A DNA stretch of 7,963 bases from positions 1 to 7,963 of the forward strand of contig JBFHES010000214.1 in the NCBI GenBank assembly GCA_041584015.1, given 5' to 3'. Numbering within the stretch: position 1 is the first letter of the stretch; the number at the start of each line of letters is the position of its first letter. A model generated the notes under the pieces. The model saw only the letters and a program-made list of their open reading frames with translations, was not told the origin of the DNA and searched no databases. This stretch comes from JBFHES01 sp041584015. GTDB taxonomy: Bacteria > Bacteroidota > Bacteroidia > Bacteroidales > M50B96. Shown in pieces: positions 1-6,903 of the stretch. The translations under genes and the position numbers were made by a program.

Positions 1-2098
1 AAACATACCCGGATACTTCAGTTTCTGCTTTTAGAAGTATGTCAATATCTCCATAATAGGTACCGGTAAAAGGATAAGCATTTGGATAGATGGAGTTAAT
101 TTTTATTTCACCAATTCCTTCGGGTTCTACCTTAAACATTACATCAAATGGGCCGGTTAAGTCGTAGCAATCGATCAAACCATCGGACAAATCAATGCAG
201 CGCTGATCGATGAATTGCTTTAATTCCTCAACCTCAGTTTGCCAAATTGCATATGTTCCGCCCCATTTAGCACATTGTGCATCCATCTCCGGCTCAATAA
301 TCTCAATCAAACTATCAAGCATGTTTTGCATGTAATCGCAGTTAAAAACTGTATTTGACAAATCGATAAATCTGGAAACATAATACTGACGAAATGTTTC
401 GTTTAACGATAAAGCATTGAGTATTGGAATGTGTCCCTGATTACCGGGATCGTTCAAACCCTCTGGATTACATGGATCGGCATTAGGGTTGGTATTAGGT
501 ATTCCAGTGTAGTTTATATAATGACCAAAAGTTGCATCCATGTCCCAAAGTACATAGCGCCAGGTTTGCGCATCTCCATTGGTATTAAAACCGCGCCACC
601 AGGCTGTATTCCAGTTTAGCCAATCGGAGCATACTACATATGAATTCAGCACAACATAATCTACTAAACTTGTCCAATCGTATTGCGATGTAACATAATC
701 GAAGTTTGCCTGAACGGTCATGTCATTGGTGAGAATGTAGTTTTTTAGATCATCCCAATCGGTTTGCGATTGTGCTCCACCATATTCAGACCACGTACCA
801 CCCCAGGTTTTTAAATATTGTAAGTCGTCTTCACTTTGATCAAAGTAGTATTCAGTAAAATCATGATCATCTGCTTTCTCGCGTATTTCATAAACTCCCC
901 AATAATTACCATTCATATATAAAATGCAGGATTCATGTGTTCGGACGTCAAGATTTAGTCCACCATGATGCGATAACATGTGCACGTAAGAGTCTCGAAT
1001 GTGAGCACCATCTTCGAATGGATAATTGTCATTTGCTGCAGCTTTTAAGATTAAGCGCTGAAAACTTTCACGGTCGCGAGAATCGAAAATTTGATGGTTA
1101 ACCGCATGATTATATCCATACTCATCGCGGCTAATAAAGTCGATGCCTCGTTGAGAATAGGCCCATGAGTCGTTCCCATGCTTGTTGTATTCGCCTGTGG
1201 TTTCCGCCAGAAGAGTCATGTTCTTATCGAATAATTCGAAAGCGCCATCTGGTGAAGAATAACTCCCATTCAGTAATGCTGCTAAATCATCACCACAAAT
1301 AGAGACTACATCAATGGTATGTTGGTCGCCAATAAAGTAGGTGTTTGTTTCTATGAAACTAGCGGGAATGGTACTTGAGATAGGAAATGATCGCGCTCTA
1401 ATTACGGTTGTAACGCTTATATTAATAGGCCCGGTAACTTCTGTTGAACTTGCAACCGGCTCTGAGCCATTATCCGTATACCTTATTATAACATCAGGAT
1501 CTGGTGAGCTAATCTCTAAGCCAATGGATGTAGCGGAATAGCCGGCTTCAATATTAAAGATAGGAGTTGTTGCATATTCAGCGTAAGGATTGGAATTACT
1601 GGCATTAGCGCTGCTGTTCATAAAAAGGCTCCAGGTATTGCCTCCATCTATTTCCCTTCCACGGGAATGATTTCTTTGTGTTGGGATTATTTGGGTGACA
1701 TCAACAGTAGCACCTGATGGATCTGATATTATGATATGTTCATTCTTAGTTTGAGTTAGCTTAAAATTTGTGTGATAGTTGCCACCACCGGATTCATTTC
1801 GTGCTGATGCGAAAACCAACAGATATGCGCCTGCATTAATGCTTGTTCCCGCAGGGAATTGCCATTTTAACGGATTACTTAATCTGTCGCTTAAATAATA
1901 GGCACTTATATCTATAGCCGATGCGCCGGCATTGTAAAGTTCAATCCAATCCTCGTATTCCCCGTAGTTGTCTGTTACATCAGAAATATTTGCACACGAA
2001 TATTCATTAATAACAAGTTGGGCTTTCAAACCAGAAGTTAGAGTCAATAGGCAGACAGAGGTAACAATAAGGTAAATGTAACTTATTTGTTTGTTCAT
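1..2098 (-). CDS. Secreted lamin-tail / CotH kinase-family protein (C-terminus beyond window)
   Basis: The minus-strand frame is open from ATG at 2098-2096 to the left edge, giving 699 complete codons without a stop; the C-terminus is missing because of the window boundary. Residues 1-26 form a signal peptide (hydrophobic core, cut probably after LKA, before QLVINEY). Residues about 27-160 match a lamin-tail domain (LVINEY, EDWIELYN, a KWQFPAGTSI strand, AGAYLLVFAS). Residues about 176-257 match a chitobiase/Fn3-associated domain (IIRYTDNGSEPV, then PINIS and TTVIRARSF). Residues about 262-645 are the CotH kinase-like domain, with NGNYWGVYEIREKAD at 396-410 and LWDMDATFG at 517-525, where D519/D521 lie at the DxD-like metal site. 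From about 650 a beta-rich repeat typical of the region after CotH begins. The second half is cysteine-rich (C543, C587, C609, C634, C644), consistent with export. CotH of Bacillus is an atypical protein kinase; activity and target here are unknown. A type IX sorting tail beyond the edge is likely but unseen. Family call is secure, function is not. Confidence 0.92.
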   Translation of the reverse strand, partial: MNKQISYIYLIVTSVCLLTLTSGLKAQLVINEYSCANISDVTDNYGEYEDWIELYNAGASAIDISAYYLSDRLSNPLKWQFPAGTSINAGAYLLVFASARNESGGGNYHTNFKLTQTKNEHIIISDPSGATVDVTQIIPTQRNHSRGREIDGGNTWSLFMNSSANASNSNPYAEYATTPIFNIEAGYSATSIGLEISSPDPDVIIRYTDNGSEPVASSTEVTGPINISVTTVIRARSFPISSTIPASFIETNTYFIGDQHTIDVVSICGDDLAALLNGSYSSPDGAFELFDKNMTLLAETTGEYNKHGNDSWAYSQRGIDFISRDEYGYNHAVNHQIFDSRDRESFQRLILKAAANDNYPFEDGAHIRDSYVHMLSHHGGLNLDVRTHESCILYMNGNYWGVYEIREKADDHDFTEYYFDQSEDDLQYLKTWGGTWSEYGGAQSQTDWDDLKNYILTNDMTVQANFDYVTSQYDWTSLVDYVVLNSYVVCSDWLNWNTAWWRGFNTNGDAQTWRYVLWDMDATFGHYINYTGIPNTNPNADPCNPEGLNDPGNQGHIPILNALSLNETFRQYYVSRFIDLSNTVFNCDYMQNMLDSLIEIIEPEMDAQCAKWGGTYAIWQTEVEELKQFIDQRCIDLSDGLIDCYDLTGPFDVMFKVEPEGIGEIKINSIYPNAYPFTGTYYGDIDILLKAETEVSGYV

Positions 2099-2123
2099 GT
2101 CAAAGTAGTTTAGATCACATCAA

Positions 2124-2153
2124 CAAAATACAAAAAAATATGTTTTGCAACAA
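2124..2153 (-). promoter_or_regulatory. Candidate Bacteroidota-type promoter for the cotH-like gene
   Basis: Read on the minus strand, TTG at 2153-2151 is followed after 20 bases by TATTTTG at 2130-2124. This resembles the Bacteroidota -33 TTG / -7 TAnnTTTG pattern, although the -7 element is one T short of consensus. A second TTG sits at 2150-2148 with a 17-base gap. Transcription would start about 20 bases before the ATG at 2098. No Shine-Dalgarno sequence precedes that ATG, which is usual in this phylum. The region is AT-rich, so a chance match is possible. Confidence 0.28.
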
Positions 2154-2163
2154 TTATTAATTG
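2151..2163. repeat. Perfect 13-base dyad, possible operator
   Basis: CAATTATTAATTG is a perfect inverted repeat with 6-base arms around a single central T. Its left edge coincides with the TTG proposed as the -33 element of the cotH-like gene, so a bound protein would be well placed to block or modulate that promoter. It lies in the only divergent intergenic region of the window. The AT-rich composition raises the chance of a coincidental palindrome. There is no run of T after it and it would form only a weak hairpin, so it is not a convincing terminator. Confidence 0.25.
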
Positions 2164-2294
2164 ATTGGGAATTAAAACCATGCGCTGTAATTAGCAACGC
2201 TAGCCAGATTAAGAATATGTTAAATATGATTTACCAATATAGGGGATGAGCAAGGAGCCTCTTCTGTTTTATTATACTATTTTGTAATAATTAA

Positions 2295-2302
2295 TACCTT
2301 TG
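2295..2302 (+). promoter_or_regulatory. Candidate -7 element upstream of the MBL gene
   Basis: TACCTTTG matches the Bacteroidota TAnnTTTG -7 consensus exactly and ends 4 bases before the ATG at 2307. It is flanked by two copies of ATTAAT (2290-2295 and 2303-2308). No TTG lies at the usual 19-21-base distance upstream, so only half of a promoter is visible. If it is used, the transcript would begin near 2307, making the message leaderless or favouring the second in-frame ATG at 2316. Confidence 0.25.
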
Positions 2303-2306
2303 ATTA

Positions 2307-3089
2307 ATGACAAGTATGCGTAGAATAAAAATTACCATTCTGGGGACTGCCACATCATTGGGTGTCCCGGTTATAGGATGCAATTGCGATGTTTGTCTTT
2401 CGGATGATAGTAAAGACAAACGCCTCAGGTCGTCTGTATTGATTGAGACTAATGATTTAAAATTGGTAATTGATTGTGGGCCTGATTTTCGATCTCAAAT
2501 GTTACAGGCGGGGGTTAAAGATGTTGATGCCATTTTGTTTACGCATGAACATCGTGATCATACAGCAGGTCTGGATGATATTCGTGCATTCAATTATCTG
2601 CTTAGAAAAGACATACCAATTTATGGTAGACCATCCGTTATAGCGGAAATAAAGCGGCAGTTCGCTTATATTTTTAAGGAAGATAAGTATGAAGGCGCAC
2701 CAGGAGTAACTGTAAATTATATTAAAAATGAGCCGCTGGAAATTAAGAATACGCAAATAATCCCCATCGAAGTCCTTCATCATAAATTGCCTGTTTTTGG
2801 TTTCAGGGTGGGTGATTTTGCATACATTACCGATGCTAGCTATATTTCTGATGAAGAGCTGACAAAACTAAAAGGTGTAAAAGTTCTTGTTTTGAATGCC
2901 TTAAGAAATACCAGTCATTTTTCGCATTTCTCTATAAACGAGGCTTTGCATGTTATTGAGGAAATTAAACCAGAGCAAGCTTATCTGACACATGTTAGCC
3001 ATTTAATTGGCAAGCATAATGAGGTTAATGGAACTCTTCCGAGTGATGTAGCTCTTGCCTATGATGGTTTAAGCTTTGTGTTAGAGTAA
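2307..3089 (+). CDS. PhnP-like MBL-fold metallo-hydrolase (predicted cyclic phosphodiesterase)
   Basis: This 260-residue cytoplasmic protein has no signal peptide and is close in length and order of motifs to E. coli PhnP. Visible signatures are GTATSLGVP (13-21); C25-x-C27-xx-C30, matching the PhnP structural zinc cysteines; the MBL motif H80-E-H82-R-D84-H85; H159; the bridging D176; H207 in the position of PhnP H200; and THVSH with H229 (active-site ligand) and H232 (fourth structural zinc ligand). All key metal ligands are therefore present, suggesting a dinuclear active site acting on phosphodiesters. In E. coli, PhnP opens ribosyl 1,2-cyclic phosphate in phosphonate breakdown, but no other phn gene is visible here, so the substrate may differ and I give no symbol. 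ATG at 2316 (M4) is an equally plausible start: it gives an N-terminus almost the same length as PhnP. The stop overlaps that of the convergent kinase gene by 9 bases. Fold is certain, substrate uncertain. Confidence 0.93.
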   Translation: MTSMRRIKITILGTATSLGVPVIGCNCDVCLSDDSKDKRLRSSVLIETNDLKLVIDCGPDFRSQMLQAGVKDVDAILFTHEHRDHTAGLDDIRAFNYLLRKDIPIYGRPSVIAEIKRQFAYIFKEDKYEGAPGVTVNYIKNEPLEIKNTQIIPIEVLHHKLPVFGFRVGDFAYITDASYISDEELTKLKGVKVLVLNALRNTSHFSHFSINEALHVIEEIKPEQAYLTHVSHLIGKHNEVNGTLPSDVALAYDGLSFVLE

Positions 3090-6000
3090 GGCTTGTTGAT
3101 CCGATTTCTTAGGAACTGTAAAGCAGAATTTACTTCCTTTTCCTAATTCGCTTTCAACCCAAATTCGGCCACCGTTCTTCTCTACAAATTCCTTACACAG
3201 AATTAATCCAAGCCCGGTTCCTTTCTCGTTTGCTGTGCCATCTGTCTTAAATTGCTCATCAATTTTAAACAATTTTGAGATATTTTCTTTGCTGATACCT
3301 ATACCTGTATCTGTTATGCAAATCTGTTCAAACTCTCCATCTGCCCGACTGCTTATGGTCACACTTCCACCCTTTTTAGTAAATTTTACTGCATTTGAAA
3401 CTAAATTCCTAATGACCGTGTGAATCATGTTGGTATCTGCAAAAACTTCGGTGGTGTATCCAATATTGGAACTTAACTTAATTCGTTTGCCTTCGGCATG
3501 AGGCTTAAGTACCGTAATGTTTTCGTTTGCTACAATGCTTAGGTCAACATGTTCAGGTTTGTATGAGATATTACCTGTTTGTGCCCGCGACCAATGCAAT
3601 AGATTCTCAAGTAGTTTATAGGTGCTTTCGGCTGCATCCCAAATGTTTTTAATAAACTTTCGTTTATCGGTTTCAGTAAAATCATCAAAGTCTTCATAAA
3701 GCAGATTGGAGAAGCCCATAATAGCATTGAACGGGTTCTTTAAATCATGTGCAATAATCGAGAAGAATTTGTCTTTAGTAGCATTTGCATCGCGCAGGCT
3801 TAGTTCTGACTGTTTTAATATTGATTGAGACTTTTTACTTTCCGTAATATCCTTTACAGTTCCATGACTTGCGGGTTTGCCTTTGTAATGTACAACACCA
3901 ACACTTAGGCTTACAAAAATTCTATTCCCATTTTTATGGATCATTTCAATCTCATAGCTCGAGTCGGTTTTAACGCCTTCAATGCGCGATTTATGACGAT
4001 CCTTAATGGTTTTCAAATGCTCTTCTACAACCATTTCAGTAATTGACATCTTTTTTAATTCGCTAATAGTATAACCAAGCATATTAGCTAATGCTTCGTT
4101 TGCAAACTTAACTTCAAAGTCCTGAAAGATAAATACCCCATCTTGCATGTTATCAATCAAGGAACGGTATTTTTTCTCCGATTGCAGTACTTTCTCTTCG
4201 CTTGTTTTTTGGAGGGTAATATCTCTTATGGTTCCTACCATTCTTAATGGTTTGTTGTCTTTGTCTCTAAGAACAACTTTACCTTGATCGCTAATCCATG
4301 TCCATGTTCCGTTTTTAGTAAGCACCTTGTATTCGTGCTTATAAAAATCACTTTCGTTATTGAGATGATTTTGAATAAGTGCCTTAATCTTGTCCCTGTC
4401 GCTTGGCGATGTTAGTGGATCCAGTGCATCTCTGGTATTTTTAATCTCACCAGGAGCATAGCCCAGCAAGTGATAAAATACCTTATTGAAGATCATTTTC
4501 CCACTGCTGATATCCCAATCCCACAATCCCAGATTGGTACCTTCAAAAGCAAGTTTTGAGCGTTCCTCACTAATCATCAGATCGTTTTCAAATTTCTTTT
4601 TCTCAGTAATGTCCTCAAAATTCATAATGAGCGAATACACACTGCCATCTTTATTGAATAGTGGAGAGAGGTAATAGTTTAAGTAGGTACGCTTGCCATC
4701 TATGTCAAGCAAAATGGCATTATTAATAATTTCTCCCTTGTTAATGCATTTGTCAATGTCGCTAAATATAATTGAGTTTGCATCCGGGAAAATCTCATAA
4801 AAATTAACAGAGCCATAAATCGCTTCATTATTTATCGAAAGCAGGTTAAAAGCAGATTTATTTTTTTCGATGATATTACCATTCGTGTCGATATAAATAA
4901 TTCCATTTGGTGAGTTTTGGACCAAGCTCTTATAGAGCTGCTCATTTTTGTGCAGCAGGTCTTCGGTGGCTTCATGTTCGGTAAGGTCGCGACCGCTGCC
5001 TAGAATTACAATTTCATTATTAAGCTCTATTTGGCGCGATAGTATCTCAAAGGTTCTTATAGTACCATGCTTGTCCTTTAACTTGGCTTTAAACTTCAGA
5101 AGCTGATTGTCTCCGTTTTCTCTATTCAGTGTTCTCTCGTAATGTTCGTCAAGATCTTCAGGGGCTATTAGTTCGGTAACTTTCTTCTCGTAAAATTCGT
5201 CGCGTGTGTAACCTGAAATTTCAATGGCTTGTTTATTTGCGAATATTATTCTGTCTTTCTTTTGGATGTAGATAATGTCATGCGTTTGATCAACAACCGC
5301 TTTGTATTTCTCCTCTGAGCTCTGGAATTTTACCAGCATTTCGTCATAAAGTTTCTTTTGGGTATCAATTTCAACTTTGTCCCTAAGGCGCTTTCTAGAG
5401 AAGTAGTAGAATACTGCTGCGGTTATCAGCAGTAATAGAAAACCAGTAATGATGAAATTTACCAAAAATCCCTTCTTGTTAATGAGATGTTGTTGCTTCT
5501 GATTATCAATCTCTAATAGCTCGTTGGTACGATTAACCGATTGTACTATAAATTCATTAAACTCATTAATGTTGCTGTTCAATTCTTCTGTTGCAATTGA
5601 ATCTGCTAAAGTTGCGTACTTCTGAGAATATTCAAGTGCCTTGGTTAAATCCTTTTGTGCTTGATAAATTGTTGAATACGATTTGTAAATGCTTAAGAGT
5701 TTAATTGCCGATCCGGATTTGTTGGCTAATAATTGAGCTTCTCTATTATGCGCTAATGCTTTCTTATAGTTTTTTTGAGTGTACTGAAGTTCACTTATGT
5801 TTATGTGTAGGTCAATAACACCTTGCACATCTCCAATTGTTTGCTTGCCAGTTAAGGCTTTATTAAAATAGGTTTCAGCCAGGTTGTAATTACCTAGTTT
5901 ACTTTGCAAAAGGCCAAGCTGCATTTCTGCATTGGAGATACCCAGCTTATTATTCTGCTCATTTTCCTCTTTATAGGCCTCGTCGAAAAATTTCTGCGCC

Positions 6001-6779
6001 AGATCGAAATCTTTTCTGGCCATGTAAATTTTGCCTAAGCTAATGGTTGGGTTAAAAACCGTGTTGGTAAAATCGTTTGCTTTTATAATGTTGTACGATC
6101 TGGTAAAGTAGGCAATCGACTTATCGAAGTTTTGCTCTTTTAGGTAAATGTTTCCGATACTATTATATATCTCACCTATCAGGAGTAGTTCGTCAAGTTC
6201 TTCGTAATAGGAAATTGATTGGAAGTAGTATTCCAGTGCTTTGTCGCTGTTGTTTGTTTTTTCGAAGGTTTGTGCCAGCTTCTTGTACTGGCTGGCCAAT
6301 AGGGCTGTGTCCTTTAAATCTTTTGTATTCTCAAGTGATTGTATGTAGTAGTCGGTGGCATGAGAGTAATCGTTCAATTGAAGTAAGAAGTCACCTATAT
6401 TCTGTAGTGTTTTTGTTTCACTCTTTTTTAAAGCATTGCTTTGGTCGTTATCCAGTGCCTTTTGAAAGAAGTGCCAGGCTTTGTCGTTTTCTCCAATGAA
6501 TGCAAAGGTCTTAGCATGCGATCTGCATGACCTTGAGAATTCCTCATGCAAATTTAATTTTTGTGAAATAGCAATTGCAGAACTGCTGTATTCGAGAGAA
6601 TTTGTGGCGGCAATATTTCTGTAATATTCGGAGAGTTTGATAAGCAGAGCCACTTTTTCCGCATTGCTTTCCTTGATGGAATGCATTTCTTCCTCTAACT
6701 CTAAAACCACACTATCGGTACGAGTTTGAGCATGCAGTAGTCCGCTAAACAATAGAAGTATTAAGACGATCTTTCTCAT
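3081..6779 (-). CDS. Sensor histidine kinase: periplasmic TPR array, TM, four PAS, HisKA, HATPase
   Basis: This 1232-residue protein is an inner-membrane sensor kinase. Residues 1-17 are a signal peptide (cut probably at LHA/Q). Residues about 45-395 hold nine TPR units in an exact 40-residue register. A short linker precedes one membrane segment at about 437-460 (followed by SRKRLR), so the TPRs should be periplasmic. A coiled-coil-like linker leads to four PAS domains, at about 485-605, 612-728, 738-858 (PAS_3 type, starting GLWDWDISSG) and 865-984. HisKA has the phospho-acceptor H1011 in IIAHDLKNPF; D1012-x-x-N1015 matches the DxxN phosphatase motif, so both kinase and phosphatase activity are plausible. 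The HATPase domain has N1129 (N box, NLVSNAVKF), D1157-TGIGI (G1) and KGTGLGL near 1186-1192 (G2). There is no receiver domain. The ATG at 6779 is chosen because it directly begins the signal peptide; no Shine-Dalgarno is seen. It lies 121 bases downstream of the hybrid kinase gene in the same orientation, so co-transcription is possible. The ligand and the partner regulator are unknown. Confidence 0.95.
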   Translation of the reverse strand: MRKIVLILLLFSGLLHAQTRTDSVVLELEEEMHSIKESNAEKVALLIKLSEYYRNIAATNSLEYSSSAIAISQKLNLHEEFSRSCRSHAKTFAFIGENDKAWHFFQKALDNDQSNALKKSETKTLQNIGDFLLQLNDYSHATDYYIQSLENTKDLKDTALLASQYKKLAQTFEKTNNSDKALEYYFQSISYYEELDELLLIGEIYNSIGNIYLKEQNFDKSIAYFTRSYNIIKANDFTNTVFNPTISLGKIYMARKDFDLAQKFFDEAYKEENEQNNKLGISNAEMQLGLLQSKLGNYNLAETYFNKALTGKQTIGDVQGVIDLHINISELQYTQKNYKKALAHNREAQLLANKSGSAIKLLSIYKSYSTIYQAQKDLTKALEYSQKYATLADSIATEELNSNINEFNEFIVQSVNRTNELLEIDNQKQQHLINKKGFLVNFIITGFLLLLITAAVFYYFSRKRLRDKVEIDTQKKLYDEMLVKFQSSEEKYKAVVDQTHDIIYIQKKDRIIFANKQAIEISGYTRDEFYEKKVTELIAPEDLDEHYERTLNRENGDNQLLKFKAKLKDKHGTIRTFEILSRQIELNNEIVILGSGRDLTEHEATEDLLHKNEQLYKSLVQNSPNGIIYIDTNGNIIEKNKSAFNLLSINNEAIYGSVNFYEIFPDANSIIFSDIDKCINKGEIINNAILLDIDGKRTYLNYYLSPLFNKDGSVYSLIMNFEDITEKKKFENDLMISEERSKLAFEGTNLGLWDWDISSGKMIFNKVFYHLLGYAPGEIKNTRDALDPLTSPSDRDKIKALIQNHLNNESDFYKHEYKVLTKNGTWTWISDQGKVVLRDKDNKPLRMVGTIRDITLQKTSEEKVLQSEKKYRSLIDNMQDGVFIFQDFEVKFANEALANMLGYTISELKKMSITEMVVEEHLKTIKDRHKSRIEGVKTDSSYEIEMIHKNGNRIFVSLSVGVVHYKGKPASHGTVKDITESKKSQSILKQSELSLRDANATKDKFFSIIAHDLKNPFNAIMGFSNLLYEDFDDFTETDKRKFIKNIWDAAESTYKLLENLLHWSRAQTGNISYKPEHVDLSIVANENITVLKPHAEGKRIKLSSNIGYTTEVFADTNMIHTVIRNLVSNAVKFTKKGGSVTISSRADGEFEQICITDTGIGISKENISKLFKIDEQFKTDGTANEKGTGLGLILCKEFVEKNGGRIWVESELGKGSKFCFTVPKKSDQQALL
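5610..6599 (-). repeat. Array of nine TPR units, 40-residue period (protein level)
   Basis: The second-helix signature (A/S-x-x-Y/F-x-x-x-A/S pattern) begins at residues 61, 101, 141, 181, 221, 261, 301, 341 and 381 of the sensor kinase, for example AWHFFQKALD, ATDYYIQSLE, AQKFFDEAYK and AETYFNKALT. The spacing is 40 residues every time, with no insertion or deletion over 320 residues. The period is longer than the classic 34 and resembles the extended TPRs of RNPP-type proteins. The units have diverged at the DNA level, so this is not a recent tandem duplication. It probably forms a regular superhelix that binds a peptide or protein on the periplasmic side. Confidence 0.85.
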
Positions 6780-6900
6780 TTGTAAACTATAATCTGAATT
6801 GTTGAATAGTCCTCAACTTACCATTTCTACTCATTTTTCCTAAAACAGTTTCAAAATAGTGGTGTTTAAAATTGTCTTTTTGCATGATGTTAGCAAGATG
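6780..6900. other. Intergenic gap between the two kinase genes
   Basis: This 121-base gap lies between the stop of the hybrid kinase and the start of the TPR/PAS kinase. It contains no convincing intrinsic terminator and no full Bacteroidota promoter: a TATTTTG-like element on the minus strand (6858-6852) lacks a TTG at the right distance. A weak 5-base stem with a 7-base loop (6801-6817) lies 22 bases before the kinase ATG. A 32-codon ORF on the minus strand (6885-6787) falls in the gap. An 11-base-phased direct repeat sits at its right edge. Co-transcription of the two kinase genes is therefore neither proven nor excluded. Confidence 0.5.
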
Positions 6901-6903
6901 TTA
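6886..6903. repeat. Direct repeat GATGTTA with 11-base phasing
   Basis: GATGTTA occurs at 6886-6892 and again at 6897-6903, exactly 11 bases apart, so both copies lie on the same face of the helix. The second copy includes the stop codon of the hybrid kinase. A partial GATG copy at 6911 is out of phase. Tandem repeats with 11-base phasing are the usual operator form of OmpR/PhoB-type regulators, and the site lies 107-124 bases upstream of the TPR/PAS kinase start. No such regulator is visible here, so the role is conjecture. Confidence 0.3.

Noticed and set aside
431..619. 62-codon plus-strand ORF
   Set aside because: It lies wholly inside the cotH-like gene on the other strand, shows no recognisable motif, and is a frame shadow.
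1341..1541. 66-codon plus-strand ORF
   Set aside because: It is antisense to the chitobiase-like module of the cotH-like gene, with composition explained by the complementary frame.
2246..2287. 13-codon plus-strand ORF (starts MSKEPL) before the MBL gene
   Set aside because: It is very short with no start signal, and its AT-rich tail looks like intergenic sequence.
2502..2783. 93-codon minus-strand ORF
   Set aside because: It is antisense to the MBL gene, covering its HxHxDH motif; no domain or start context supports it.
4490..5330. Possible frameshift or domain break among the PAS repeats
   Set aside because: The frame runs without interruption through all four PAS domains and each has its expected core, so there is no sign of damage.
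6215..6499. 94-codon plus-strand ORF rich in Cys, Ser and Arg
   Set aside because: It is antisense to the TPR array of the sensor kinase; the periodic codon pattern of the TPRs explains the open frame.
6801..6817. Inverted repeat GTTGA-N7-TCAAC before the TPR/PAS kinase
   Set aside because: The stem is only 5 base pairs with no extension and no T-run; it is too weak to call a terminator or a leader switch.
6852..6858. TATTTTG on the minus strand as a promoter of the TPR/PAS kinase
   Set aside because: No TTG lies 17-21 bases upstream and the element is one base short of TAnnTTTG.
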